Assembly (NCBI RefSeq): GCF_013410345.1 | Contig: NZ_JACCFJ010000001.1 | Coordinates: 1 to 64,000, forward strand | Source of the DNA: Saccharopolyspora hordei | GTDB taxonomy: Bacteria; Actinomycetota; Actinomycetes; Mycobacteriales; Pseudonocardiaceae | Direction of reading: 5' to 3' | Length of the DNA: 64,000 nt | Shown: one piece after another, positions 19,260-31,987 of the stretch | Layout: every line of letters begins with the position of its first letter | Numbering within the stretch: the stretch's first letter is position 1 | The notes under the pieces: model-generated | Seen by the model: the letters and a program-made list of their open reading frames with translations, nothing else | Told to the model about the DNA's origin: nothing | Databases searched by the model: none | Position numbers and translations under genes: made by a program

Positions 19260-20948
19260 TCAGCGGGTGTCGTCCGGCTCGTCGGCGACGGGGCCGACCT
19301 CCAGCTGGAACTCGCCGTGGCGCTCGGTCCCGGCGATGACCGCCTGCTCCAGCACCTCCGCGCCCTTGAGCTCGCGCTGCATCATCGGGTCCTCGCGCAG
19401 GTCCTTCATCAGCGCGACGCACAGCAGCACCATCACCACCGCGAACGGCGCGGACGCCAGGAACGTCAGGTTCTGGATGCCGCTGAGCGCGTCCTCACCA
19501 CCGATGACCAGCATGATCGCGGCCACCGCACCGGTCGCGGCACCCCAGAACACCACGATCCACCGCGCCGGTTCCATCGAGCCGCGCTGGGACAGCGTGC
19601 CCATCACCACCGAGGCGGCGTCCGCGCCGGAGACGAAGAAGATCGCCACCAGGACCATCACCAGCACCGTGGTGATGACCGACAGCGGCAGCGTGTCCAG
19701 CACCGCGAAGGTCTGCGCCTCCTCGCCGTCGCTGCGGAAGACGTCCACCCCGCGCTGCTGCACGTTGATCGAACTGCCGCCGAAGATGGCGAACCAGACC
19801 AGGCTGACCACGCTGGGCACCATGATCACGCCGCCGACGAACTGGCGGATGGTGCGGCCGCGGCTGATCCGGGCGATGAACATGCCGACGAACGGCGTCC
19901 AGGAGATCCACCACGCCCAGTAGAAGATCGTCCAGCTGGACAGCCAGTCGTTCATCGCGGCACCGCCGGTGGCACCGGAGCGGGACGCCATCGACCCGAA
20001 GTCGCGGAGGTAGACGCCGAGCGAGGTGGGCAGCAGGTCCAGGATGAACACCGTCGGGCCGACGACGAACACGAAGACCGCCAGCAGCGCCGCCAGCACC
20101 ATGTTGATGTTGGACAGCCACTGGATGCCCTTGGCCACGCCCGACACCGCGGAAGCGATGAAGCACACCGTCAGCACCACGATGATGAGCACCAGCACGG
20201 TGTTGCCGACCGAGCCGATCCAGCCCGCGGCCTGCATGCCGCTGCGGATCTGCAGCGTGCCCAAGCCGAGCGAGGCCGCCGAGCCGAACAGCGTCGCGAA
20301 CAGCGCGAGGACGTCGATCAGCTTGCCGATCGGGCCCTCCGCGCCCCGCTTGCCGATCAGCGGTGTGAACACCGCGCTGATCAGCTGCTTGCGGCCGCGG
20401 CGGAAGCTGCCGTAGGCGATGGCCAGCCCGACCACCGCGTAGATCGCCCACGGGTGCAGCGTCCAGTGGAACAGCGACGTCGCCATCGCCGTCTCCACCG
20501 CCTCGTCGCTGAGCGGCTGCACCGTGCCGGGCGGTGGCTTCACGAAGTGCGCCAGCGGCTCGGCGACGCCGAAGAACATCAGGCCGATGCCCATGCCGGC
20601 GCTGAACATCATGGCGATCCACGACACGGTGCGGAACTCCGGCTGCTCGCCGTCCTCACCGAGCGGGATCGCGCCGTAGCGGCTGAACGCCAGCCACAGC
20701 GCGAACACCACGAACCCGGTGGAGGCGAGCACGAAGCCCCAGCCGATGTTGGTGACCAGCCAGGACAGCAGCGAGTTGGACACCACTGCCAGCGACTCGG
20801 TGGACACCGCGCCCCAGCCGACGAAGACCACCGTGATGACCGCGGTGACGCCGAAGACCAGCCAATCGATGCGGTGTCCGGCGCGGGCGCGCGGGGACTG
20901 CGAGATGCGTGCGCCGGATTCGTCCGGTTCAACGGCCTTCCTGGACAT
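19260..20948 (-). CDS. BCCT family betaine/carnitine/choline transporter
   Basis: Integral membrane secondary transporter of 562 residues with about 12 hydrophobic segments. The family signature is clear in the WTIFYWAWWISWTPFVGMFIARISRGRTIRQFV stretch, with the aromatic residues that form the trimethylammonium-binding box, and in GMGIGLMFFGVAEPL near helix 3. The substrate is probably a quaternary amine such as glycine betaine, for osmoprotection or nutrition. ATG 20948 is chosen over a TTG at 20987 because AGGAGG lies 8-11 nt upstream. The C-terminal tail is acidic and cytoplasmic, a region used for osmosensing in some members. Confidence 0.92.
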   Translation of the reverse strand: MSRKAVEPDESGARISQSPRARAGHRIDWLVFGVTAVITVVFVGWGAVSTESLAVVSNSLLSWLVTNIGWGFVLASTGFVVFALWLAFSRYGAIPLGEDGEQPEFRTVSWIAMMFSAGMGIGLMFFGVAEPLAHFVKPPPGTVQPLSDEAVETAMATSLFHWTLHPWAIYAVVGLAIAYGSFRRGRKQLISAVFTPLIGKRGAEGPIGKLIDVLALFATLFGSAASLGLGTLQIRSGMQAAGWIGSVGNTVLVLIIVVLTVCFIASAVSGVAKGIQWLSNINMVLAALLAVFVFVVGPTVFILDLLPTSLGVYLRDFGSMASRSGATGGAAMNDWLSSWTIFYWAWWISWTPFVGMFIARISRGRTIRQFVGGVIMVPSVVSLVWFAIFGGSSINVQQRGVDVFRSDGEEAQTFAVLDTLPLSVITTVLVMVLVAIFFVSGADAASVVMGTLSQRGSMEPARWIVVFWGAATGAVAAIMLVIGGEDALSGIQNLTFLASAPFAVVMVLLCVALMKDLREDPMMQRELKGAEVLEQAVIAGTERHGEFQLEVGPVADEPDDTR

Positions 20949-21066
20949 GATCCGCGCCTCCTCCTGGCCGATGAAGGGCCGGATCAACGGTCACGCCACC
21001 CGCGAGCCACGGCAACTCAAGGCGCCCAGCACCACCGGGAGAGGCCGCCCCGCACCCCGTCGCAGG

Positions 21067-24660
<3,594 letters not shown>

Positions 24661-24836
24661 GGAGCTACCTCGCAGCAGAGATCGCGAAATGCGGACACAC
24701 CCCTGCCCGGGAACGGCGCCACGCCGGGAGGGGCGACGGCATCCAGACTACGACCCGGGCCCGACACCGGACACGATGACCCGAGGCACACGCCGACCCG
24801 GCACCCGCGCGCGGTGCCCGGTGTCACACTGGTCCC

Positions 24837-26021
24837 GTGCTGCTGCGCCGACTCCTCCCACCGCTGCTGGTCCTCGGCCTCGTGAGCTGCGGCGCCGACA
24901 GCGTGAGCCGCCCCGCCCCGGCCACCACCGCACCGCCGGAGACCGGCGCGCAGCTGCGCGTCGAGGTGGTCGCCGGCGGCCTCGAACACCCGTGGGACAT
25001 CGGCTTCCTGCCGGACGGGACCGCGCTGGTCACCCAGCGGCCCGGCCGGCTCGCGCTGCTGGCCGACCACCGCGCCGGCGCGCTGGTGCACCCGGTGCAG
25101 GCGGACTTCGGCGACGTGCTGGCCACCGGTGAGGGCGGGCTGATGGGCCTGCTGGTGCACCCCGACTTCGCCGCCGACCGGCAGTTCACCACCTGCCAGA
25201 CCCACCAGGTGGGCGGGAACGCGGTGGACGTCCGGCTGGTCACCTGGCGGCTGTCTGAGGACGGAGCCCGCGCGGACCGGGTCGGGGACCTGCTCACCGG
25301 GCTGCCGGTCAACCCCAGCGGGCGGCACTCGGGCTGCCGCCTCGCGCTCGCCGCGGACGGCGCGCTGCTGGTGGGCACCGGCGACACCGCGCGCCCCACC
25401 GTCGCCCAGGACCGCACCTCGCTGGGCGGCAAGGTGCTGCGGCTCGACCTCCACACCGGGGCGCCGCTGCCGGACAACCCGTTCGCCGCCGCGCCCGACC
25501 CGCGCGAACGGCTGGTGCACACGCTGGGCCACCGCAACGTGCAGGGGCTCGCGGTGCGGCCGGACGGGCAGGTGTTCAGCGCGGAGCACGGCCCCGACGT
25601 CGACGACGAGGTCAACCTGCTGCGCCCCGGCGCGAACCACGGCTGGGACCCGTCGCGGGGCGGGACGGTGGTGGGGTCCTACGACGAGTCGGTCCCGATG
25701 ACCGACCTGCGGCGCTTCCCGGACGCGGTCCCGGCCGTCTGGTCCTCGGGCGACGACACCGAGGCGATCTGCGGGGCGGCGTTCCTGAGCGGCCCGCAGT
25801 GGGGCCGCCTCGACGGGGCGCTCGCGGTCACCGCGCTCAAGGGCAGCAAGCTCCTGCTGCTCGCGGTGCAGCCGGACGGCACGGTCCGGGAGGTGCTGGT
25901 GCCGCCGGAGCTGGACGGCACCTTCGGCCGCCTCCGGGCGGCCCGCACCGGCCCCGACGGCGCCCTCTACGTCTCGACCTCCAACGGCGACGACGAGGTC
26001 GTGCGCATCAGCCCGTCCTGA
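24837..26021 (+). CDS. PQQ-type sugar (glucose/sorbosone) dehydrogenase-like lipoprotein
   Basis: Extracytoplasmic six-bladed beta-propeller of 394 residues. The signal peptide ends in a lipobox LVSC (about Cys 18). Soluble glucose dehydrogenase (GSDH) signatures are seen: LEHPWDIGFLPDGTALVTQRPGRL, GEGGLMGLLVHPDF, GHRNVQGLAVRPDGQVFSAEHGP and ANHGWDPSRGG. PQQ or sugar binding is inferred from family, and many actinobacterial members are uncharacterised. The GTG start at 24837 directly begins the signal sequence. It is divergent from mfd. A copy of a palindromic repeat lies just beyond its 3' end. Confidence 0.88.
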   Translation: MLLRRLLPPLLVLGLVSCGADSVSRPAPATTAPPETGAQLRVEVVAGGLEHPWDIGFLPDGTALVTQRPGRLALLADHRAGALVHPVQADFGDVLATGEGGLMGLLVHPDFAADRQFTTCQTHQVGGNAVDVRLVTWRLSEDGARADRVGDLLTGLPVNPSGRHSGCRLALAADGALLVGTGDTARPTVAQDRTSLGGKVLRLDLHTGAPLPDNPFAAAPDPRERLVHTLGHRNVQGLAVRPDGQVFSAEHGPDVDDEVNLLRPGANHGWDPSRGGTVVGSYDESVPMTDLRRFPDAVPAVWSSGDDTEAICGAAFLSGPQWGRLDGALAVTALKGSKLLLLAVQPDGTVREVLVPPELDGTFGRLRAARTGPDGALYVSTSNGDDEVVRISPS

Positions 26022-26050
26022 CCCGAGCACCACTCCTGGTCCGGTTCACC

Positions 26051-26084
26051 GGGGATCAGCCGTCCGACTCCCACTGGGATCGCG
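26051..26084. repeat. Palindromic intergenic repeat, copy C (diverged)
   Basis: Read on the minus strand, the element starts CGCGATCCCAGTGGGA, continues with GTCGGACGG and ends TGATCCCC. It resembles the better preserved copies at 33085-33128 and 61674-61725. It fills the spacer between the convergent dehydrogenase-like lipoprotein gene and the TetR gene. Confidence 0.5.
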
Positions 26085-26116
26085 ACCACCCGCGCGGGCG
26101 GAGGCCGGTGGTGGGG

Positions 26117-26794
26117 TCACTTGGTGCTCAGGCGGGGCTTGTGCTCCAGGTTGGACAAGCCGTTCCAGGCGAGGTTGACCAGGTGGGCGGCCACCTCCTC
26201 CTTCTTCGGCTTGCGGGCCTCCAGCCACCACTGGCCGGTCAGCGCCACCATGCCCACCAGGGCCTGGCTGTAGAGCGGGGCCAGCTTCGCCTCGTAGCCG
26301 CGGGCGCTGAACTGCAGCGCGAGGATGTGCTCCACCTGGCTGGCGATGTCGTTGAGCAGGCTGGAGAAGGTGCCGCTGTTGCTGGCCACCGGGGAGTCCC
26401 GGACCAGCACGCGGAAGCCGTCGGTGTTGCCGTCGATGTAGTCCAGCAGCGCCCGGGCCGCCTGCTCCAGCAGGTCGCGGGGGTGCCCCGCCGACAGCGC
26501 GGAGACGACCAGGTCCAGCAGCGAGCGCATCTCGCGGTCCACCACGACCGCGTACACGCCCTCCTTGCCGCCGAAGTGCTCGTAGACGACGGGCTTGGAC
26601 ACGCCGGCGCGGTGCGCGATCTCCTCGATGGAGGTGCCGTCGAAGCCCTTCTCCGCGAACAGCGCGCGCGCCACGTCGAGCAGCTGCTGGCGGCGTTCCT
26701 TCCCGGTCATCCGCACCCGTGCCGTGCGGCCCGAGGTCTGCGCTACCGGTTCGGGCGCGTTCCGCCCGCGTCGTCGTGGAGCCACTCGCACCAC
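26117..26794 (-). CDS. TetR family regulator (Rv1019 position), downstream of the desaturase
   Basis: DNA-binding regulator of up to 225 residues. The helix-turn-helix is in ARALFAEKGFDGTSIEEIAHRAGVSKPVVYEHFGGKEGVYAVVVDREM, followed by a helical effector domain. The GTG at 26794 gives the longest form with a basic arm; ATG 26710 (MTGKERRQQL) is an alternative start that keeps the whole domain. It lies 90 bp downstream of the desaturase on the same strand. A hairpin separates the two, so partial read-through or a separate promoter is possible. It is a candidate to bind the palindrome upstream of the desaturase and respond to acyl-CoA; that pairing is inference. Confidence 0.85.
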   Translation of the reverse strand: MVRVAPRRRGRNAPEPVAQTSGRTARVRMTGKERRQQLLDVARALFAEKGFDGTSIEEIAHRAGVSKPVVYEHFGGKEGVYAVVVDREMRSLLDLVVSALSAGHPRDLLEQAARALLDYIDGNTDGFRVLVRDSPVASNSGTFSSLLNDIASQVEHILALQFSARGYEAKLAPLYSQALVGMVALTGQWWLEARKPKKEEVAAHLVNLAWNGLSNLEHKPRLSTK

Positions 26795-26837
26795 CCTAGG
26801 TCTCGACGCTGGTCGCCGTGTGCCGCCCCACGAAGAA

Positions 26838-26867
26838 GGGCCCGCGCGACCACCGCCGCGCAGGCCC
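26838..26867 (-). terminator. Terminator hairpin after the desaturase gene
   Basis: GGGCCCGCGCG and CGCGCAGGCCC pair over 11 bp with one mismatch and an 8-nt loop, 18 bp after the desaturase stop. On the minus strand it is followed by TTCTTCG, a weak U-tract. Confidence 0.65.
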
Positions 26868-26884
26868 CCGTGGACGCCCGCCGA

Positions 26885-27847
26885 TCAGCCCTTGTACTCG
26901 GTCACCGCGATGCGGGCGAGGCGCTTCTCGTTGGGCCAGCGGACCTTCCAGGCCCAGCCGACCTTCTCGAGGAACCAGATCACCCGCGCCGAGATGTCCA
27001 GTTGACCACGCAGCACGCCGTGCCGGGCGCAGGTCGGGTCGGCGTGGTGGGAGTTGTGCCAGGACTCCCCGAAGGACAGGATCGCCAGCGGCCAGAAGTT
27101 CGCCGCCTTGTCCCGGCTCTTGAACGGGCGCTCACCGATCATGTGGCAGATCGAGTTCACCGACCACGTGATGTGGTGCAGGAACGACACGCGCACCAGA
27201 CCGGCCCAGAAGAAGGCCGTCGCCGCGCCCCACCAGGACCAGGTGATCAACCCGCCCAGCAGCGCGGGCAGCAGGAAGCTCAGCGCCGTCCACAGCGGGA
27301 ACAGCTTGTTCAGCACCACCAGCGTGCGGTCCTTGCGGAGGTCCGGCGCGAACCGGTCCTCGTTGGTCATCTCGCGCTTGAGCATCCAGCCCATGTGCGA
27401 GTGCCAGAAGCCCTTGACCAGCGCGAAGGCCGAGGTGCCGAAGAGCCACGGCGAGTGCGGGTCGCCCTCCCGGTCGGAGAAGGCGTGGTGCCTGCGGTGG
27501 TCGGCGACCCAGGTGATCACCGGCCCCTGCACCGCCATCATCCCGGCGATGGCCAGGGCGATCCGCACCCCGCGGTTGGCCTTGAACGACCCGTGGGTGA
27601 AGTAGCGGTGGAAGCCGACGGTGACGCCCAGACCGCTGATCACCCAGAACACCACGGCCAGGGTGATGTCGAGCCACCCGATGCCCCAGCCCCACAGCAC
27701 GGGGACGGAGGCGATCAGCGCGGCCATCGGGATCAGCAGGAACGCGTACACGAGGGACGCGCGTCCGGCCGACTGCGACCCCGATGTCAACGGTTTGGGT
27801 CCGGAGCCGGCCTGCGGAGGAGCAGTGCGCTCGGAGACTGCGGTCAT
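26885..27847 (-). CDS. Acyl-CoA delta-9 desaturase (stearoyl-CoA desaturase type)
   Basis: Membrane-bound di-iron desaturase that introduces a double bond into saturated acyl-CoA. The 320 residues carry the three histidine boxes: HRYFTH, HRRHH and HNSHH. Hydrophobic pairs surround them (VYAFLLIPMAALIASVPVLWGWGIGW and ITWSWWGAATAFFWAGLVRV). ATG 27847 was chosen over an in-frame upstream start because the extra residues fall in the promoter region and TGAGGT lies about 8 nt upstream. A reductase partner is not linked. A 20-bp near-palindrome lies 88 bp upstream of the start and a TetR gene follows, suggesting control of membrane fluidity or lipid composition. Confidence 0.93.
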   Translation of the reverse strand: MTAVSERTAPPQAGSGPKPLTSGSQSAGRASLVYAFLLIPMAALIASVPVLWGWGIGWLDITLAVVFWVISGLGVTVGFHRYFTHGSFKANRGVRIALAIAGMMAVQGPVITWVADHRRHHAFSDREGDPHSPWLFGTSAFALVKGFWHSHMGWMLKREMTNEDRFAPDLRKDRTLVVLNKLFPLWTALSFLLPALLGGLITWSWWGAATAFFWAGLVRVSFLHHITWSVNSICHMIGERPFKSRDKAANFWPLAILSFGESWHNSHHADPTCARHGVLRGQLDISARVIWFLEKVGWAWKVRWPNEKRLARIAVTEYKG

Positions 27848-27934
27848 GCTCAATACCTCAGATGTCTTGGGGAGGTGAGGAACAGCGTCTTCGCTGGGAA
27901 GCAGGCCCCGCGACACCTCCACCTACGGGACCGT

Positions 27935-27954
27935 AACCTACGCAAGCGTAAGTT
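27935..27954. promoter_or_regulatory. Candidate operator upstream of the desaturase
   Basis: AACCTACGCAAGCGTAAGTT is a 20-bp inverted repeat with arms AACyTACGC, matching at all but one position per arm. It lies 88-107 bp upstream of the desaturase ATG in a locally AT-richer stretch. TetR-family sites often have this size and symmetry, and the regulator downstream of the desaturase is the obvious candidate. Confidence 0.6.
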
Positions 27955-28253
27955 GTCCGATGCAGAATCGTCACCCCCCAGCGGCAAATTCACGGTGTGT
28001 CGCACCCGTCCGGGCGTGTCCCACCCACCGAGCATCACCCGATCGGATCGATCAACTGCGCAACCGCACGCCGTCCGGGTACGTCCCACGTACGTGTCAG
28101 GACGCACCGGAACCCCGAACTCCGCAAGCCCACCGCGTTCCCGCTGCGACCGCCGTGTCACGATGTCGCCCGGGCACCACCGCCTGCCGTCCTGGGCCGG
28201 TAAGCTCGGGCAGCGGTGCCGGGCAGCCGGCACCGGGAGGCGACGACGCCCGA

Positions 28254-28324
28254 TCCGCCGTGGTGTAAAGGCAGCACCTCGGATTTTGGTTCCGATGGTC
28301 CAGGTTCGAATCCTGGCGGCGGAG
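28254..28324 (+). tRNA. tRNA-Gln (anticodon UUG)
   Basis: A cloverleaf can be folded: acceptor TCCGCCG / CGGCGGA, a D-arm with GGTGTAAAGGCAGCACC, anticodon stem TCGGA / TCCGA around loop TTTTGGT (anticodon TTG), and T-arm CAGG-TTCGAAT-CCTG with a G discriminator. CCA is not encoded. It lies just upstream of the diguanylate cyclase gene. Confidence 0.95.
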
Positions 28325-28380
28325 CGAGCGGTCCTCCCGGGCCCGTCGCCGCGCGCGATGGGCACCACCCGGGAGGCAGG

Positions 28381-30138
28381 GTGAACAGGGGGTGTGCGCC
28401 GCTGCGCGACGACTCGACCGCCGTGCGGGAGGAACCGGCGACCACGCTGAGCGAGGTGTCCGACGCGTGGTTGGTCGGGCGTGCGCGCGAACTCAACGCC
28501 GTCGGCCAGCACAGCGACCCCGCCGGGCAGCGCAGCACCATCCGCGAGGCCGACAACCTGCTCGCCGAGGCCCAGCGCCGCGGTGAACCCCGCATCGTCG
28601 CCCAGCTCCTGCGGCACTGCGCCTCGATGCGGCTGGCCACGCCCGGCATGGTCGAGACCGCCGACCCGCTGCTGGACGAACTGCTCACCCACTCCCGCCG
28701 GCACGGCCTGGACGTGCTGCAGGCCGACGCGCGCGCCCTCCGCGGCCGCCGCGCGCTGCAGAACGGCAGCGAGGACACCGCGCTCACCGAGATCGCGCAC
28801 GGGCTGGCCATGCTCGACGAGGAGCTGGTGCCCGACCGCACGCTCGGCCGCCGGTCCTGGGAGCGGCTGCTGGCCACCGCGCTCATCGACACCGGCCTGG
28901 TGCTCACCCAGCTCGGCGTCTACGAGATGGCCGACGAGGTGATGGCCCGCGCCCACCAGCGGATCCGGGAGAGCGGCGGGCCGCACGAGATCGCGGTGCA
29001 CATGATCAACCGGTGCCGGATGCTGCTCGGCTGGGGGCTGCGGCTGGAGCGCATCGGCCAGGACGAGGAGGCCGCCGCCCGGTTCGCCACCGCCTCGGCC
29101 ATCGCGGTGGCCGTCGAGGGACCCTGGCGCGAGTCGCTGTTCCCCCGCGTGTCCGACCGTCCGGCCGCCGAGCAGATGCCGGTGCTCGGCGCCGCGCACG
29201 CGCTCGCGCAGCCGCACGCCGAGCACATCGAGCGGCTGGAGGTGCTGCGCACGCTGGACCGCGCCATCCACCCGCGGGAGAAGATCGTCGTCGCGATCGC
29301 GCTGTCCCGCTGCCTCACCCAGGCCGGCCAGGGCGAGCGCGCGGTGCGCGTGCTGGCCGAGACCCGGGCCGACCTGGACACCGACACCTCGGAGCCGACG
29401 CTGCGCATCTCGCTGGCCCGCGAGTACGCGCTGCTGACCGACCTGGACAGCGCCGACGTGCACGAGGCCCTGCGCGAGTACGCGGTGGAGCTGGAGAACG
29501 AGCTGTGGACCATGCGCCAGGCGCGGCTGTCCACCCTGGTCACCCGGCTGGAGAACTCGCGGCTGAGCCACAAGCACGACGCCATCACCCGGCAGGCGCT
29601 GCAGGACCCGCTCACCGGCCTGTCCAACCGGCGCGCGCTGGACGACCGGCTGGAGGCGCTGCTCAACGACCCGGACGCCGACCCGCTGGCGGTGGCGCTG
29701 GTCGACCTCGACGGCTTCAAGGGCGTCAACGACCAGTGCTCGCACGCCGAGGGCGATGACGTGCTGCGCACCGTCGCGGCGACCCTGCGCGACACGCTGC
29801 GCACCGACGACTTCGTCGCGCGCTACGGCGGTGACGAGTTCGTCGTGCTGCTGCCCGGGGCCACGCTCGGCGCGGCCGAGGCCGCGCTGCAGCGCACCGT
29901 GGAAGCGGTGGACCGGCTGCCCGATGACCTCATCCACGGGGTCACGCTGTCCATCGGCGTCGTCGCGATGCGCCCGCAGGAGTCGGCGGCGCAGGTGCTG
30001 GCCCGCGCGGACGCGGCGATGTACCAGGCCAAGCGCGGCGGCGGCAACCGCGTGGCGGCGCTCGCCGGCGGCGCGATCCCGCCGCCGGACCGCCCCTCGG
30101 AAGATCACTCCGTGTGGATCCCGCCGGACGCGCTCTGA
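28381..30138 (+). CDS. Diguanylate cyclase (GGDEF) with long helical N-terminal region
   Basis: Predicted to make cyclic di-GMP from two GTP. The 585 residues comprise a soluble, helix-rich TPR-like region (about 15-390), a short coiled coil (ENELWTMRQARLSTLVTRLENSRLSHKHDAITRQ), and a C-terminal GGDEF domain beginning DPLTGLSNRRALDDRL. The active-site motif RYGGDEF is intact (GGDEF at 483-487), and an RTDD inhibitory I-site (474-477) lies at the expected five-residue spacing. No transmembrane segment or EAL domain is seen. The GTG start at 28381 is used because the upstream frame runs through the tRNA gene and GGGAGG precedes it. The signal sensed is unknown. Confidence 0.9.
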   Translation: MNRGCAPLRDDSTAVREEPATTLSEVSDAWLVGRARELNAVGQHSDPAGQRSTIREADNLLAEAQRRGEPRIVAQLLRHCASMRLATPGMVETADPLLDELLTHSRRHGLDVLQADARALRGRRALQNGSEDTALTEIAHGLAMLDEELVPDRTLGRRSWERLLATALIDTGLVLTQLGVYEMADEVMARAHQRIRESGGPHEIAVHMINRCRMLLGWGLRLERIGQDEEAAARFATASAIAVAVEGPWRESLFPRVSDRPAAEQMPVLGAAHALAQPHAEHIERLEVLRTLDRAIHPREKIVVAIALSRCLTQAGQGERAVRVLAETRADLDTDTSEPTLRISLAREYALLTDLDSADVHEALREYAVELENELWTMRQARLSTLVTRLENSRLSHKHDAITRQALQDPLTGLSNRRALDDRLEALLNDPDADPLAVALVDLDGFKGVNDQCSHAEGDDVLRTVAATLRDTLRTDDFVARYGGDEFVVLLPGATLGAAEAALQRTVEAVDRLPDDLIHGVTLSIGVVAMRPQESAAQVLARADAAMYQAKRGGGNRVAALAGGAIPPPDRPSEDHSVWIPPDAL

Positions 30139-30442
30139 CCCGATCGCGTGGCACGTGACGGAGAACTCCGCTCCCCGGAAGTGCCCACCGCGCGTCGCCC
30201 GAAGGGGGTGGGACGGGCCACCCGCACGCCGCTCACCAGGGACGTCGAAGATCACGTTCGTGCAGCTCGCGGCATATGTCTGACCTCGGCGCAGGTCCGT
30301 TCGGCGGTACCATCACTCGCGCCGGAAGTCCTGCAGGGGCGCTGGACCGGCGAGCGCACCGGTCCGGTTACCCTTCACCCGCTCGGACGCAACAGGCACT
30401 GCCGGCCACCTCGAGCCGCACAGAGATCAAGGGAGAGCGCTG
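30139..30442. other. Intergenic region upstream of glmU
   Basis: About 300 bp without a convincing gene. It must hold the glmU-prs promoter. -10-like TACCAT (about 30307) and TACCCT (about 30369) hexamers are present, but neither has a good -35 at standard spacing. GGGAGAG 7-13 nt before the glmU ATG is the ribosome-binding site. Codon-like frames here are shadows of GC-rich sequence. Confidence 0.4.
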
Positions 30443-31987
30443 ATGCTCCAGGGCGACACCGCCCAGCCCTCCTCCCACCGCGCCGACGCACATCCGGAAC
30501 CGGTCAGCACCGTCGTGCTCGCCGCCGGCGAGGGCACCCGGATGCGGTCGGCCACCCCGAAGGTGCTGCACCGGCTCGCCGGGAGACCGCTGGTCGAGCA
30601 CGCGGTGCGCGCCGCGGCCGGCGTCGACCCGGAGTCACTGGTCGTCGTGCTGGGGCACGGCCGCGAGGCCGTCGCCGAGCACCTCGACGGCCTGGCCCGG
30701 GCGCTCGACCGCCCGATCACCACCGCGGTCCAGGAGGAGCAGCTCGGCACCGGGCACGCGGTGGCCTGCGGCCTCGACGCGCTCCCGCCCGGGACCACCG
30801 GCACGGTGCTGGTCAGCTACGGCGACGTGCCGCTGCTGGACAGCGACACCCTGGGCGCGCTGCTCGCCGAGCACACCGGCTCCGGCAACGCGGTCACGGT
30901 GCTCACCGCCGTCGTCGACGACCCCACCGGGTACGGCCGGGTGCTGCGCGACGCCCACGGCCGCGTCACCGGGATCGTCGAGCAGAAGGACGCCACCCCG
31001 GAGCAGGCCGAGATCACCGAGATCAACTCCGGTGTCTACGCCTTCGACGCGGAGGTGCTCCGGGACGCGCTCACCCGGCTGTCCACCGACAACGCCCAGG
31101 GCGAGCTCTACCTGACCGACGTGCTGTCCATCGCGCGCACCGACGGGCGACCGGTGGGCGCGCTGGTGTGCGCCGACCCGTGGCTGGTCGAGGGCGTCAA
31201 CGACCGGACCCAGCTGGCCCGGCTCGGCGCCGAGCTCAACCGGCGCCTGCTCGAGGGCTGGATGCGCGCGGGCGTCACGATCACGGACCCCGGTTCGGTC
31301 TGGCTGGACTGCGACGTGGTGCTGGCGCGCGACGTGCTGGTCGAGCCGGGCGTGCAGCTGCGCGGCGGGACCACCGTCGGCGAGGGCGCGACCATCGGGC
31401 CGGACACCACGCTCACCGGCTGCACCGTGCACCCCGGCGCCACCGTGGTGCGCACCCACGGCGAGGGCGCCGAGGTCGGGCCGGGCGCGACCGTCGGTCC
31501 GTTCGCGTACCTGCGGCCCGGCACCCGGCTCGCCGCGAAGGGCAAGATCGGCACCTTCGTGGAGACCAAGAACGCCGAGATCGGTGCAGGCACGAAGGTC
31601 CCGCACCTGACCTACGTGGGCGACGCGACGATCGGTGAGCACACCAACATCGGCGCGGCCACCATCTTCGTCAACTACGACGGGGTGAACAAGCACCACA
31701 CCGTGGTCGGGTCGCACGCCCGCACCGGTGCGGACAACACGTTCGTCGCCCCGGTCCGGATCGGCGACGGCGCCTACACGGCCGCCGGTTCGACGATCAC
31801 CCAAGATGTCCCGCCGGGGGCGATGGCGGTCGCTCGCGGCAGGCAACGCAACGTCGAGGGCTGGGTGGCCAGGCGGCGTCCCGGCACCCCGGCGGACGAG
31901 GCCGCACAGAAGGCCTTGGCGGAGGAACCGACCACCAATCCGACGGAAGACGCCCAACGACGGACGTCGAACGGGGAGGGACGATGA
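30443..31987 (+). CDS. glmU: Bifunctional UDP-N-acetylglucosamine diphosphorylase / glucosamine-1-phosphate N-acetyltransferase
   Basis: Makes UDP-GlcNAc for peptidoglycan in the cytoplasm. The 514 residues comprise an N-terminal nucleotidyltransferase with LAAGEGTRMRS (26-36), GHAVACGL and the metal-site region around VSYGDVPLLD. The C-terminal left-handed beta-helix acetyltransferase has hexapeptide repeats such as GEGATIGPDTTLTGCTVHPGA, and the catalytic His region NYDGVNKHHTVVGS. A disordered C-terminal tail rich in Glu, Thr and Asn is typical of actinobacterial GlmU. The stop overlaps the prs start (ATGA), giving translational coupling, as in Rv1018c-Rv1017c. Confidence 0.97.
   Translation: MLQGDTAQPSSHRADAHPEPVSTVVLAAGEGTRMRSATPKVLHRLAGRPLVEHAVRAAAGVDPESLVVVLGHGREAVAEHLDGLARALDRPITTAVQEEQLGTGHAVACGLDALPPGTTGTVLVSYGDVPLLDSDTLGALLAEHTGSGNAVTVLTAVVDDPTGYGRVLRDAHGRVTGIVEQKDATPEQAEITEINSGVYAFDAEVLRDALTRLSTDNAQGELYLTDVLSIARTDGRPVGALVCADPWLVEGVNDRTQLARLGAELNRRLLEGWMRAGVTITDPGSVWLDCDVVLARDVLVEPGVQLRGGTTVGEGATIGPDTTLTGCTVHPGATVVRTHGEGAEVGPGATVGPFAYLRPGTRLAAKGKIGTFVETKNAEIGAGTKVPHLTYVGDATIGEHTNIGAATIFVNYDGVNKHHTVVGSHARTGADNTFVAPVRIGDGAYTAAGSTITQDVPPGAMAVARGRQRNVEGWVARRRPGTPADEAAQKALAEEPTTNPTEDAQRRTSNGEGR

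Noticed and set aside
30148-31638. 496-codon frame overlapping glmU on the same strand
   Set aside because: It is out of frame with the clear GlmU protein, which has all catalytic motifs, and the translation is Arg-rich noise.
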